The notes: generated by a model not told the origin, from the sequence alone. 64,000 bases of DNA from Batillaria attramentaria (GCA_018292915.2 JACVVK020000343.1:258501-322500), one strand, 5' to 3'; numbered from the stretch's first letter, positions 36,106-48,097 are shown. Numbers and translations: made by a program.

Positions 36106-39100
36106 CCAGCTATTTTCGCCTCCCAGAAAATGTATTAATCGTCACACCCCAGCCCGCCAGAGCAGAATGCTACAGACGGTCGCGTCAACTGATCAAACAT
36201 TCGTCTACCTTCCCAGGAGTATGGGCTTGAATATGGAACAGACTGTTCACCCCTCCTGGTCCCAATCCCCGCTGGAAATAAGATCGCGTCCAAACAGCCA
36301 CCACCATGAGACTGCGATTGAAGACAAAACAATGAGCAGTCCCGCACAGAGTGGACCATTCAAGGGAGAGAATGTATCATTCAGGGGAGATGACTTGGAA
36401 CAATTTTGGCGAGGCAGGAGCGAGAGCATGGCGGGCGGCCATCAGATCCTTTTCAGCAGGGACCGGCTTACAACTATCAGCGTCTTCCATTCGATTTACC
36501 TCTTCCTTCCTTCTGGCACTTTCAAGACCACCACCCCCATTGACTTACGTCTATGGGTGGCCACGTCTGGCAGGAAAACATGCTTTTAATGTCAGAAAAG
36601 AGGTCTTCAGGCGGTGAGATTCACACCAAGGACAGGGGTCCACAATCAGTCTTCCAGTGACCACGTTTCAGTTGTAACAAGTTGAAACACCACGGCGGTG
36701 GTGCAGAAAGTGCAAGCAATACGGAAAGCCTATACTTGTGTAAAAAAAAAATCTCCTTCTGCGGAGATCAGCGGGGTGACACGCTGAGGATGGGGTCTAC
36801 CTCGTCAACAGAAATTCCTGTCTGGCCTAAAACAAAATGCACTGCACAATGTCCGAATACACACTACATACATCCATACAGAGAAAAGACTGACTTAAAG
36901 ATGGCGCCAAGGTCAGTGGAATGGAAAGAAAAAAATGCGCGCACAAAAGTGCACTCCGGGGACGTGGACTGTGAAAAGTATGTTGGGCAAGGTAGGCTGG
37001 GATGTGCAGGCCGAACTTCCCAGGGTCAAAACTTGTTCAGGCGCTTCTAGAGTCGTCTGACACGCTCCTCCTTATCCCCGCGGTGTTCACATCACATTCA
37101 TGGTAGACAAAAGCCGTCTCACCTCCAGAACACCCCATCCCCTTCTGGCCGATGCACACTGGAACTGGTCGTTTCGATATAGATCAAATAGCAGCCAATT
37201 TTGGACAGATCTGGCTAACCATACAAGTCCCCATGCCCCTGACCACGTCTTCCTTTAACAACATTCGCGCCCTGTCCTGGGGGAGTCACGACTGAGCGAA
37301 AGCAATACTCGATCACGGCGCAATCTCCCCCAATCTTGCCAAAAGACCAAACACCTTAACATGTCCTTTTTTACTGCCGCCAGGGTTCCGATGCAGCCGT
37401 CCTCAGCATGCACAAAGCGCTGGCTATTTTGATAAGGAATTACTGAAATCTCCCAGTAGGAAAGTTTATTGTTCAACGCAATCTTCGCCAGAGAATAAAA
37501 TCGATGGTGCATGATGCCACCCCGGGAGTCATCGCTCCTTTTGTAGAGAGACCAAGGGAGCTGTCTCCCCTTTTTTTTCTGCGAGCTTCCTTACCCGCCC
37601 TTCAGGTCTGTCCTAAAATCCCCGTCGAGTGATCTCACAACTCTTGAGACGATAAAAGGATTGTTGGGCGAAGGGGCGGTCATGCTGCCTGTTTGAATTT
37701 TGCGTTTTAGGGGAAGTGCTCCCGATTGGCTGCTTTTAAAAAAATAAAAGTCAGGGCACGCACTCGCGATTCGCTGCTTCAAAAAGAAAATGGTGGAACA
37801 AATCTGTCAACTGTCGATTTCAATATTCTCGCTTGTCTTGTCTCCAGTAAGCCGATTCAGCGGTTATATCTCCCGGTACCCCTGGGATGGCACGAGCAAT
37901 AACAAGACGACTAGAGAGAAGAGAAGAAAAAAAATACAAGCTCTTTTGCAGGTTTTATGTATTGTTTGTGAGAAGGAAAAATAAAAATGATTGCTAAAAC
38001 CTGCCCATTCCGCGATGATAAATCACAAACACCTGACGTCCAGTGGTGTCAGAGTACCTCAACTCTTTACTGATTTGCGGCTGACACTGACACTGTTGTG
38101 GTTTGTAATGATTGTCATTCGCGTTTTCTGGTCCCGCGTGCCTCCTTTGGTGTTTCACGGATACAGAAATGCATCGTGTGACTTGTCGCTAGATAGTATT
38201 GACCTTAGGGTTCATTATCAATCATTTATTCAGACCTTTAACATTGTAATTCTGTAGTCAAGACTGTGTGACCTGATCGTGAGTCGTCCTAGAGTAAGTC
38301 GTCATAGATATAAATTACCAGTTAAATAAATAAAAAAGCGACATAAGAGGGGCAGAAACCACTTAACTTTCACAAAGAACGGTACGGGTCAACGTTTCGG
38401 CTTTCGCCTTCCTCAGGACACAAACAAAAAGTTAAAGTTTGTGAAAGTTAAGTGGTTTCTGTCCGTCTTATGTCGCTTTTTTGTTTGTTTGTTTAACTTG
38501 TAACCACTTCGCAGTCATTAGCGTTTCCTTTTCTACCAGTTAAATAATTATGACGACGATTTTTATAGCGCCTATCTTTTGGAAAGCTCTAAGTAAGCGC
38601 CTTACAGACGGAGTGGTGTGTGTGTGTGTGTGTTGTGGGGGGGGGGGGGGGCACGCAACAGAGACCATCTTTTACGTCTGCTAGGCCGAGGTAGTAGAGT
38701 CGCGCGAGCAACAATGACTACCTTTCGGCAAAAAACGGGGGTGGTGGTAGCGGTGGGGTGGGTGTTTGGGGGTCTAACGTCCTTTTCCACCACATACGGG
38801 TGATATCAAAGACGGGGCAACGATGAAAAAGCCAGCACAAATATTTGGCCCCAGCCGGGATACGAACTTATGACCCGAGCATTAGAAGTCCAACGCTCTA
38901 CCATTCGGCCACCCCGGCTGTCCGGGGTGGCGGTGGGAGTACAATAAGACAAACACACAAACAAACAAAACAGTATCAAACACAATCAAATACAAATCAC
39001 CCTCAACACACAGACACCGCCATACTATCACAAACATGAAGAAAATAAAGTTCCATCAATTCTTAACAGAAAGTTGTAAATGTCGGCTCCATCAATTCTT

Positions 39101-39565
39101 AACAGAAAGTTGTAAATGTCGGCTCCATCAATTCTTAACAGAAAGTTGTAAATGTCGGCTCCATCAGTTCTTAACAGAAAGTTGTAAAATTAGTAAATAT
39201 TCCTTCCGCAAGAAAGGCAGAAGTGGGAAGGTACAAACGTTCTGATAAACTGTGTCCGCTTGACTAAGTGGCAAATTGGGGTGGGGTGGGGTGGCAGATA
39301 TCATATGAATGTCATTCTATTCTGTAACATGTGAGAGCGGTATTACAGCCGGGACAACGAGCAAACAGCCAGCAGTAATTCTGGGGTCTCCTAGCCGGGA
39401 ATCGAACCAAAGAATATACAGTCCTGCACTCTACCATACATACCAGTAAGGTCATCCATCGATGTGTCTTCGTGGCTTGTACGTATATAGATCGGTTTTC
39501 ATCGAAAGACACTTTGTCTAAGACTGCCAGAACTTTTTCTCCACCCCCCCTCCCCCCCTCCCCCC

Positions 39566-39641
<76 letters not shown>

Positions 39642-40592
39642 TTTCGGTTAACGTATTTGCTAAGCTAAGCCCCTACCTGCTTCTGATGAATTTGCTAGAA
39701 CAATTTATTCTCATACAGTGCACACCACGTCACAACATCAAGAGTGAGGAGCTGAGACAGGTTTACTTCATGTCTTTAAATAAACTTTAAATAGTTCTGA
39801 AAAGAGTGCCGACGTTTTGTAACAAGTTCATAAAGTTTAATCAGTTTTGAAAAAGAGTGCTTGGCGGATATTCTTCCCCAGCTAGACGTCTGCGAGACAA
39901 ATTATTTGTCTAGACAGCCCTCCATATTGGCTCATAACCGTTCTTAACATGTCTGTTGCCTTGTTACCTTCAACATCGGACCATCAAGGCATCAAATTTA
40001 TGTCCTTGGCCGGGCCCACGAATCACACTCAGACATGAGCACGGATCCAATATGTTTCGCCAAAATAAATCAAACGTATCACTGCCGGGAATCTTACAAG
40101 GGCCGGTAATCGTGTTGATAGGGGGAGATTACCCACGAAGCCGTGAAGAGCTGCTGAACACGTTTTGAATTGCTGGCGCGCGCTTGCCCAATACCTCACG
40201 TACTTGTAATGGCTTCTAACGAATACCGGCTGACGGATTAGCTTTAACTGTTGCAAGCTTTCCTGCTTTTTTGCCGCGGAGCGTGAGGAAAACAGTGCAT
40301 AGTTAAAGAGTTGCCAAGGGGGTTATAAGTGTTATCATCTTACACAGACTAATTTATGACATTTTCCAGCGCGAACAGACTGTTATTGGGACTCCATTTT
40401 TGAGAGGTGGGTGGACTTTTTTCTCAAATGCTCGGGGTACACGCACGCGTTAATTACCCCCCCCCCCCACCCCACCCTCCACCCCACACACTGACTCGAC
40501 CACTTCCGAAGAGAGAGAGAGAGAGAGAGAGAGATGGTTGGTGAGGGTTTAACGACCTCTCACACCACATATGGATCATATCAAAGACGGAG

Positions 40593-40633
<41 letters not shown>

Positions 40634-43186
40634 TTGGTTGATGAGGGTTAACTTGAACGTACTTTTCCCCCATATATGGGTCATATCAAATACGGGGCGC
40701 AGAGAGAGAGAGAGAGAGAGAGGAGGGGAGGGAGGGGGGCAGGGAGGACGTACCAGTACAAGTCCCCTACTAGACAACAGTACACACCAGTACTACCGCT
40801 GTATTAAATTCCTCAGTGCTGCTCGACTCATTTAAAGACAAGTAAGAACAACATCAACCTCAACGAAATTTCTCGTCGAGGAACAATGACAGTTATGTTG
40901 TACTAAGCTAATGGGTAGCGCGATCCCTTTGAATCCCAACAGAGGAACGTGCACAGAAATGGAGCCCAGTCCATAACTTGCCCGTATCCCCGAACCCTGG
41001 GAAGAGCCCCCCCGAGGACCGTGCCCTGCCAGCTCCATTTTGTCCGGATCAATTTCAACGTCGACTGCAGACGTTCTTTATCGGTGTCCTCAGCCCCTGA
41101 ACAAATCCTGCAAATAACGGCCAGAAATCTCGCCCAATCCCCTCGTCTATGCAGCTCCATTTTCATCAGGTTTGGCCGAGGAGGTCAAACGCCGTGGGCG
41201 AAAGCAGCAAGGTCGAACTGCCTACTCAAAACATTTCAAGTGCGGAAGAACTAAATGTGTATTTCGTTGTTTTTTTTTTTTTGGGGGGGGGGGGGGGTTT
41301 CGTTTTTTTTTTTTTTTTAAATTACCAACAAACCACTGACAGTTTCTGTAGTATGTTGAAGCGTTCAACTGCAAATTACACGTCCAACATTATCGAATGA
41401 TGTTTTCCGGCCGGGTAATCATTACTCTGACGAAAATTCGTGTCTTGGACTTTGTTACTTTTAGCAGACTTGACAAAACTAAATATATATTTCATGTCAC
41501 TCGTGCGACTGATGGGACGAAAAATGCACATGTAGACCTAGCAATTAGATTGTCATGTGACAATGCTATCTGGTTTACCGAAGAACTCTGTCATGCGTGG
41601 TTTTCATCGTCTGAGGATGTTAAGAAAATCCGCTCGTATTTAGAAAATGCTCGAAAACGGCAACGCGCCAACGACCAACCTTCCCCTGCCTCCACCCTCT
41701 CTACCCCATCTCCCCCTTTCCTCCCCCGATCCCCCCATCCCCTCACCACCCACGCCGACGCCCTCATCAACACGCAACATCATCTCCACATGGATGGCGG
41801 ACTTCGCTGGCAGTGCATTTTCCATTTGGTGCGTATCAACCACCAGCTGGATCAAGAAGAGATAAAGCGAAAGTCCAGCATGTCCCCACTATGTATACAG
41901 TTCTGACATTTGACTGCATTTTCCAAACGACTGGTCTGGGCCTCAGGGCGTTTCTCGCGGCACATTAAGTATCACTGTTGTAATCCGTCTCACGGTGACT
42001 GGACTGAGACCATTTCCCTGGAGGTGGGGTTCACTTGGAATGAAGATCTGTTCTCCTGTCACTTTGGAATTGGGAAAATGGGGAAACGGTAATTCTAGTT
42101 TGGACCGAGACTGACTCAAAAATTGCATTGGTTTCTTTGAAAAATGAGTCTCAAAAACGAGAAACGGTGCTTCAGGTTTCGGCCTGATCTGGCTTAAAAA
42201 AGCTACGTTTTGGTTTGAAAAATGAGCTTTGTTTAACACACCGAGGGAAACAAGTCCCTTTCATAGGCAGTATGACCGTGACCCTTTCTTCTTTCTAATT
42301 TCTCTTGTAGTGTCAGGACTCTCTGGTGACGCATTTGACTCGAGAGTCCATAACAAAGCCACCATCTAGTGGGCGCTCTGCAATCCCGAAGGTTTCCCTG
42401 AACACGCATTTGTTTTCATCCCTCCCATTATTTCCTCTCTCCCAAGAGACTGACCGCAATCCCTCATGTAAACCCTTGTGTGTTCTTGATTAAAGCCATC
42501 ACTATCAAACAATCACTGAATAGTGCATGGCACGTTTTTCTCTCAATACATCAAAAGAAATGTTTTTTTAAAAAATAAACTTTGTTGCCCAAATGATAAA
42601 TGTCGTACACAAAATTGTATTGAACACTACTTGAAGGGGAAACACTTTATGGTGATTTACAAATGATAAAATGTCAAGAAGGGAGCTGAACGAGGGGAGG
42701 GATATGGACTGAATCTGACTGTTAAATAATAATAATACGTCAATAATACGTCGTTAGGCCAAACAAAGAAGCTCTACATAGCATCCAATAGGTAAATCAA
42801 ACCACCACCTAACCAACCAACCGATCGACCAGCCAATCAAGAGAACCGACCAACATTTGAATCAGCCAATCAGTCGACTGAAAAACCAACCAACCACTGA
42901 CCAACCAACATTCTAGCAAAACAAACAAACGACTCTTCACCACATGAAACAAAATAGTTACCCGCTTGGTGCCCAGGTGTTGAATGGAGCATGGCAGCTT
43001 TACTCTCCCTCCCTCTCGCACCGTGATGTTGTTGGCTGTAGGCATAAACACGGGATCCAGGGGGATGTAAGTGTAGGTGTCGAACATGTTGTCAAACTCT
43101 GAAACCACAGCAAACAAGTTACGTGTGAAAAACAATAACAGAACAACAACAGCAGCAAAACCCAAAGATGAAGATGACATTATCAT
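26513..43186 (-). CDS. Two-Ig-domain surface protein, zig-8/Dpr type, 3' end not found
   Basis: Exons, read on the minus strand: 43186-42962, 30633-30414, 27620-27324, 26536-26513. Phases 0, 1, 1 match and give 255 residues plus one base, open at the 3' end. Seen: hydrophobic signal peptide (1-29); Ig1 with Cys66, Trp78, Cys131 and the run VREGGRVKLPC...LGTKR/VAWRR; Ig2 with Cys168, Trp182, Cys231 and DDAGTYVC. Sequons at N53 and N169. Known: zig-8 of nematodes and Dpr proteins of flies are two-Ig neuronal recognition proteins, often GPI- or membrane-anchored; VREGG...LGTK and MYECQ are typical of Ig1. Lachesin/IgLON proteins are similar but have three Ig domains. The linker between NVV and ISLYG looks 3-5 residues short, so a further tiny exon between 27621 and 30413 is possible. 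It is transcribed towards the SLC22-like gene. Confidence 0.87.
26890..27065. repeat. (GTCT)n and (AC)n tracts
   Basis: GTCT repeat at about 26899-26932 and AC repeat at 26997-27064, next to the partial Ig2 exon copy. Confidence 0.9.
27080..27117 (-). pseudogene. Partial duplicate of Ig2 exon end with donor site
   Basis: It repeats the last about 38 nt of exon C, including a usable donor (GCAG|GTAACT), and is again followed by a (TG)n tract. Reading as exon C gives DNLGDIMVNVLA against DKLGDILVNVLA: four differences, two silent and two conservative. The sequence upstream of it on the minus strand does not encode an Ig domain and shows no acceptor, so it cannot be a complete alternative exon. 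Confidence 0.7.
27219..27312. repeat. (CT)n-(AC)n tract next to the Ig2 exon donor
   Basis: CT run then AC run ending about 10 nt from the exon C donor (intron side). It parallels the AC run beside the partial duplicate. Confidence 0.9.
27324..27620 (-). CDS. zig-8/Dpr-like exon C: Ig2
   Basis: The acceptor is a pyrimidine-rich run ending TCAAG at 27621, and the donor is GCAG|GTAAAC. It encodes a whole Ig domain: ISLYGTSFVERGEKIELTC, then DIDWFKDG, then QADMDDAGTYVCRSS and VNVLA. The open frame begins shortly upstream without a plausible start codon, which fits an internal exon. A (TG)n tract begins about 10 nt after the donor, and a partial copy of the exon end lies at 27080-27117. Confidence 0.87.
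28945..29085 (-). repeat. R2 copy 2, fold-back form
   Basis: GAGCCACTTGAAGCCACTAT at 28945 and its inverted copy ending near 29040 form a hairpin with a 40-bp spacer. The right side continues with similarity to R2 copy 1. Confidence 0.65.
29550..29990 (+). repeat. Interspersed repeat R4, split by a SINE-A
   Basis: 29600-29700 and 29931-29985 match 61345-61490 (GAGTGTTGCACTTT, then CAAAACCGAAAAAG and AAAACGTGGGA). The SINE at 29768-29930 interrupts it, so R4 is older. Confidence 0.7.
29768..29930 (+). mobile_element. SINE-A, full length, 9-bp target duplication
   Basis: tRNA-like head (A box TGGCCGAATGG, B box GAGTTCGTATCC), 163 bp in all, flanked by CGAATACAG at 29759-29767 and 29931-29939. 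There is no poly-A; the element ends in CACCC repeats. Confidence 0.93.
30145..30251 (-). mobile_element. SINE-A fragment
   Basis: Minus-strand piece covering part of tail, body and B box (GAATTCGAACTCACGACCCG). It lies just downstream of the exon B donor repeats. Confidence 0.65.
30339..30420 (-). repeat. Triplicated exon B donor region (27, 27 and 28 bp units)
   Basis: Three head-to-tail units (30420-30394, 30393-30367, 30366-30339), each starting with the exon end GTCGTAG or a near copy, then a donor-like GGTGAGT or GGTGGAT, then a GTGACGTC palindrome. The first unit contains the real donor. Using the second donor would bring in an immediate in-frame TGA. Confidence 0.85.
30414..30633 (-). 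CDS. zig-8/Dpr-like exon B: remainder of Ig1
   Basis: The acceptor GTTGTAG leads straight into VAWRRVDEDEFLTIAE, then WNLVIVKV and AGMYECQITA, ending LNVV plus one base at a strong donor (G|GTGAGT). The intron position after LGTKR splits Ig1, as in related genes from memory. The donor is the first of three 27-28-bp tandem units (30420-30339). Confidence 0.88.
31439..31611 (+). mobile_element. SINE-A, full length, 14-bp target duplication
   Basis: Complete head, body and tail, flanked by TTGTCAGTCTCCTG at 31425-31438 and 31612-31625. It lies in intron A of the zig-8/Dpr-like gene, antisense to it. Confidence 0.93.
32098..32251 (-). mobile_element. SINE-A, older copy
   Basis: Minus-strand full-length but diverged copy (GACGCTCTACCGCTCAGC in the head). 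A poly-G run adjoins its tail. Confidence 0.8.
33697..33867 (+). mobile_element. SINE-A, full length, 12-bp target duplication
   Basis: Complete copy flanked by CCCGATCCAGTG at 33684-33695 and 33868-33879. The C residues of the right repeat could belong to the SINE tail, so the duplication is 10-12 bp. Confidence 0.92.
34769..34902 (+). repeat. (TG)n and (CAA)n microsatellites
   Basis: TG run 34769-34832 and CAA run 34865-34902, 30 nt apart. Confidence 0.92.
36017..36107. repeat. (AC)n tract framed by (GA)n on both sides
   Basis: GA run to about 36010, AC run 36017-36087, then a second GA run to 36106. Confidence 0.92.
38317..38547 (-). mobile_element. Fold-back element with 14-bp flanking repeats and ribozyme-like core
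   Basis: TACCAGTTAAATAA occurs at 38317-38330 and 38534-38547. Inside, 38333-38376 and 38438-38480 are inverted copies (AAAGCGACATAAGA, AACCACTTAACTTTCACAAA). On the minus strand the spacer holds CTGAGGA, a GGC-GAAA-GCC hairpin and GAAAC (38416-38394). No protein is encoded. Confidence 0.7.
38756..38920 (-). mobile_element. SINE-A, full length
   Basis: Minus-strand copy close to the 29768 copy in sequence (head, body, tail all present). A clear target duplication is hard to read because both flanks are G-rich. Confidence 0.88.
39053..39189 (+). repeat. 36-bp tandem repeat, 3.8 units
   Basis: Units begin at 39053, 39089, 39125 and 39161 (CCATCAATTCTTAACAGAAA...). Because 36 is a multiple of 3 the array stays open and reads HQFLTESCKCRL over and over in a 69-codon frame. 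I see no gene context for it. Confidence 0.9.
39345..39445 (-). mobile_element. SINE-A relic
   Basis: Keeps AGCCGGGAATCGAACC and a body trace (GACAACGAGCAAACAGCCAG); strongly diverged. Confidence 0.45.
40532..40700 (-). mobile_element. Two SINE-A tail fragments separated by (GA)n
   Basis: 40532-40594 and 40631-40700 both carry the tail segment ending CATATCAAAGACGG or a near copy. Each is bordered by GA repeats, so the pair may be one fragment tandemly duplicated through the GA tract. Confidence 0.6.
42962..43186 (-). CDS. zig-8/Dpr-like exon A: signal peptide and start of Ig1
   Basis: It starts ATG ATA ATG at 43186 and codes for a signal peptide with core LGFAAVVVLLLFF, a short linker with DPVFMPTANNITV, then REGGRVKLPC and LGTKR. 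The donor CGG|GTAACT is in phase 0. Upstream, the frame stays open for at least about 60 nt without another ATG, so a separate 5' UTR exon cannot be excluded. The following intron is 12.3 kb. Confidence 0.85.
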
Positions 43187-43642
43187 ATATTCAGTGTTAC
43201 CAGTCCATACCAGTGCGATTTCCGCAGTCAGTTGAACAAATCAACACTGCTCGTGTCGTTATTAATCAGCTGTCAAAACAATGTCACCCGAAACAGAAAC
43301 AGTTCACGCAAAACGTGTCTGGGTTTGTTTCCAGTAGACATACATATTAATTTTTATTTATCTCACCCTGCGCACAGTCACGTGCTCAGAAATGGTGATA
43401 ACATTAGTATGTCATTACATTTCATACTCATGCAAGTCGATCCTAAGTAGAATGTTCCCTGACGTGCTACGAAATCGTACATGTGAGTGAGTAAAGTGCG
43501 TAGGTGCCACAGGGTTTAGTGAAACAATACACATACACGTTTTATATGTGTAAAAAACAGTTACATGAAAACAGTGAAACAAACTTCCAATGCATGGCAG
43601 ACCACCCCGACTGAACTAAATGCTTCTCTCCTCCCCTACCCC

Positions 43643-43708
<66 letters not shown>

Positions 43709-46703
43709 GCGCGCTTTTGTTTTGTCGCGTACAACGTGGAAGAATTGGTCTGTTAGTTTGATCTCTGAAATTGTGGACAATACAGCATGTTTTTTTCAGT
43801 CAGGAAGGAAACCGCAACCCTGCATAAAAACAATCCGTCGAGGAGTCATGATAGGATCATTTGATTATCACTGACACAGTTAAAAGCTGCAACCTACAGG
43901 CACAGGCTGCCAAACTGCGTATATCGCTATTTTCATGAGACAAGGATCTGAGCCAGGAAACATGCAAGGAGAGCAAAAACTTGCTGATATACTACGTTCC
44001 TTCACCCCGCTCCGTTCTCGTCCTATAGGCATCTTATAAGCACCGTCTACTCCCCTCTGGCAAATTGTCTAAAGGGTTCCGAAGAAAACACGTTACGCGG
44101 CGCTCACGAGAACTCAATCCGCCCGAATGACAAAACACCCAAAAGCTGAAGCGCGGAGAGCGCCCGAAAATACTCGGAGAAAACGCGGAAAATGCCAAAC
44201 ACACTATGCCGAGGGTGCTTCAGCCTGCAAGAGGGTGCAGCGGAAACCCCAAGGGAGAAAAGAACACTTCAGTGGAGTGATGATTTTATCATGGTGGACT
44301 CGGAAAGGAATATGACAGGGCCGCGCATCAACGGGAGACAACTGGCATCCTATCTTGACAGTTCAATCAATGCAGGCAAAGGGAGATAACCTGGTGTCAA
44401 AAGCCTTTTATCCTGGTGCCCTAACCTACCACCTGCCCCCCTCCGCTCGCTCGCCATAGGCCGAATAAGGACGAGGCTCATGCAAATATAATTTCATATC
44501 TATGTTTATTACTGCGGGGGGAAAGGGGGGGGGGGGGGTAGGAGGGGGTCTGCGGAAACCATCTTACCCTCCGTGTTGATATTCAGGCTGGTGTCAAACA
44601 ATCTGTCTGTTAGTCGTCAGCCAGTCAGTGCATTTTGTTGACAGAAACATTGTTTGAATCACCCAAAAGTTTGCACAAGCATCTGCACAAACTTCAATAA
44701 CGCACTCTACGTAAATTGTTGCTTTGTCAGTGAGTCACTAAAGCATTAAAATTAATCTCTTGACCCTGCAGGATAAATACGTGGCTGAGTCACACAAAGC
44801 TTTTCCAGACAAAACCAACATTGCGGTAAGCACGGGTGACAGGTGCACATGCTCTATTTAAAACTAATAAAACATTTATGCGACCGTTCTGTTTACAGTG
44901 ACGAGGCGGCTATATCAATATATCAATGCCGCCATGGGAGAACAGCGTTTCCAACTTCACACGATGATGAGAACTGGATATTCTGTGGCGTGGAAAAAGA
45001 TCGTAACGGGCCTAGTCACGACATCCCATGAGCTGAGGAGTGGAGGCTGTGTCTAAAGCTTTGTTCCCCAGTTAGAACTAAGCCCCTGAGCATGATTCTG
45101 AGTGATCCTGATCCTATCCAAACGCGGGAATGTTTGTAAGACTCCTGGGCATAATCGGTAATGTCAGATGTTCCATTCTGAAAGTGTTGCGTGGTCGCTT
45201 TCATGTGTTCTTTCCGCCCTTTTCACGTCCTTGTTTTATATGCTGCTGCAGTTACCTTTTCGTGTCTTGGTTGTGTAGTCGCCAACCACACGTGGCCCGC
45301 TTTATCCTTGACTGAAATATTCTAAACAGCCATTCGACCACAAAATCGGTCGTTGCCAAAATAGAATTCTAATTAATGATATACCCGTTTGCGTTATGTA
45401 TCATTTTGAAAAAGAGGTTAATGTAATTGGTTCTACGGAGAACCCAACAAAACTAACCAGCCCCCAAACAAACAAACAAACATACAAGAGCGGAACAATA
45501 TCTTTATGCTGTGGCGCTACTGAATGCGGTAACCGTGCATGATCATACAATCTTGACGATACCAAAATACACTCAAGTTCATGCAAAGCGTAAAACATTG
45601 AACAAAGAAAGAAACAAACAAACAAACATTTCACATATTTCATTTTTGTCCTCTTGTATTCATCTCCGAAACAAATATCAGGTGACTTAATTTCCACCCA
45701 GAAAAAGTCTAACATTCGATACAATTCAGTTAAGTATAACTTTGTTATCTGATAAACATCAGGAACATTTCACAGATTTGCACATTTGAAGTCATCCCCG
45801 GCGAAAACCTGGTACGATGTTGATAACTATGCGAGTTGAATCCATCGCCTGCTGCAAATACTTGTGTAAATCCCACTATGCCAGAAAATCAGTAGGTTTC
45901 AGAGGCGAACGCCTTGCAAGCGAAAAACAGTAGCGGGGTCCTAGCTGGGGGATGAAAATACCTTTTTACTTCAAAGAACTGCGCTTAAAAAAACAACAAA
46001 AAAACTCTCCAACAGATGGGCAGCACACAAGCTTGCTTTCCTGCCAGTCTCTTTCCCCCTACTCCCAAATCCCATTCACACACCACTTACACTTCAGTCT
46101 TCTCGCTCGTTTAACTTTAGTGTGAAGAAGAAAACACTAGTCCTGTTGGCAGAGTGTTCCGGAGTGCGGCCCACACCGCACGAACTGTAAAAGTCATCGA
46201 GGAATTTGAGCGAGTTTCTGGAAGAGATGGGAAAAGGTTTAAACGGTTTGGCAAGGGCTGCGAATCGTCTTGCCACCATAGCCGAACAAACCCATAGGGG
46301 GTGGGACAGCCTGCTGGGAGAGAATTATCAAGATATCAAGGTTGGGGGAAATGTAGAACAATCTTTCCGCGTGTTCTTCCGCGGATTGTGATCTAACAGT
46401 GCATAGCTCACTGATAACAGCTATCGCATATACATGTGCACTTTCGTTAACTCACGGAAAGTATTGGACATTAAAAGTAAACGAAAGAGAGAGAGAGAGA
46501 CTGGGCGAGAGAATAACCTTTATTTTCCAACGGTAAAAGTTTTGGCAAAATTGCCATGTTTGAACTTGCCGTTGGTGAACCACGAAAATACAAAGGAAGA
46601 AAAATCTAACAGCTACAGGAACATAAAGAAGAAGGAGAACAACAACAACAACAACAAAACCGGAAAAAAAAGCATAGAAAGAAGTTACACATTTAAAACT
46701 CAG

Positions 46704-46767
<64 letters not shown>

Positions 46768-47761
46768 GACAGGCAAAGGATGATCAGTTAAAAGTCTGTG
46801 AGACTTTCAGTTTTAAGGCTTGGTTTGTCACCATCAGCTAGTCTTGTTTTGTTTCGCTCTTGTCTCAAACCCGTTGGTTACTGCAGGAAAATCCGTTTGT
46901 CTGTCTAACGTACGGCACAGGACCTCAGTATATGTGATGGGCGCTGTGTCCGGTTCACTGTCTGTGACTGTTTTAATTCTGTCGGGCACGTGCCCAACCT
47001 TAGTGATTCAGACTAGAGAATCAATCATGGTCGCCAGTGCGGACACAACCAGACAATCCAGTCTGCCCAGGACTCAGTCTCTGTGTGGGCCTATTTAGGA
47101 TCCGTCGTGATGAAACAATTTTGCGATCTTTTACATTCGTGATTATACAAACATGTTTGCTAAGAACCTGTCTTGTAAGCGCGCGAACGTTTCCGTGACC
47201 GGTTTTGACACAAGCTCTACGTATGCAGGATTTTGATCAGCAGCGAATCACACTATTACGTCAAAGCTTATGCTGCTTGTGTTATGGTTGTAATGAGATG
47301 ATTGTTGGTGAACAACGATCTTTTCCTGATGCGCAAAATGAAACTTTCTACCCTCTACCTTTCTTGCAGTCTACCCTCGTCTCTCGGAGAATTCAGAACT
47401 GACTCATAAATATCATGTACTGCGGTACCCTAAGTATATGTACACTGATTGCACTGGGGTTTATTTTCTAAATGCAGCATGTTAACCACCAGCAACCCAA
47501 ACACTGACGTCCGTACGTCATTTGCTGCATCCGGAAGAATACATGCTGTCTACAGAGACACAGGGAGATAACTCTATCTGACACAGCCAGGCTCTTATCT
47601 CCCTTCCGTCGACTTATCTCGGAGAATCTCGCATTCCTCCGGAAAGGTAAGACGCAACTCCCACGTAAATACAAAGGGGTGTACAATTCGCACACTACAC
47701 TTCCGAACTATTGGCTCGTGTTTAAAACAGTCCTGACAATGGAACACGAGGTTGTTAGCCG

Positions 47762-47814
47762 GGAATGAAATGGAGAGGGCCGGTTGTTAGGAATGAAATG
47801 GAGAGGGCCGGTTA
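47762..47814 (+). repeat. 28-bp tandem duplication
   Basis: GGAATGAAATGGAGAGGGCC at 47762 and 47790; the units are identical. Confidence 0.9.
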
Positions 47815-48097
47815 GACTGATGAGAAGATAGAACATAGAAAAGTAACTCGCGGCAGCACGATTATTCTTAACGATTTTTCTAGAGGGATCTAGTTTTTAA
47901 AAAAAAATCAGGCCAGTGAACCTGAAGATGTTCTTCTTTCAGTGCTGACATCAACTACAAAATCAGAACGGCCATTTTTACCGACTTTCGATTTTTCCCA
48001 GGACTTTCACTTTCCAAAGCCGGGTATGAAGGTTTAGTGTCCACCTTTACCTGACAACATAATCGCTCCATAGTCTCTTACCTTGCCTCTGAAGACC

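Larger units (their letters stand above)
30634..42961 (-). other. zig-8/Dpr-like intron A (12.3 kb)
   Basis: Besides the elements listed separately it holds (TG)n at 34769-34832, (CAA)n at 34865-34902, (AC)n at 36017-36087 and 39574-39638, G runs at 31984-32005 and 41281-41297, and a two-unit repeat of about 77 bp at 42090-42240. Between 36100 and 37600 and at 41400-41900 there are chance-looking open frames; none resembles a known family. Confidence 0.6.

Noticed and set aside
41397..41906. 169-codon plus-strand frame
   Set aside because: Pro/Ser-rich middle comes from a C-rich tract. No recognisable domain, and it lies inside an intron of the Ig gene without splice context.
46206..46391. 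61-codon frame (EEMGKGLNGLARAANRLATI)
   Set aside because: It looks protein-like but has no ATG start, no partner exon and no family that I can name.
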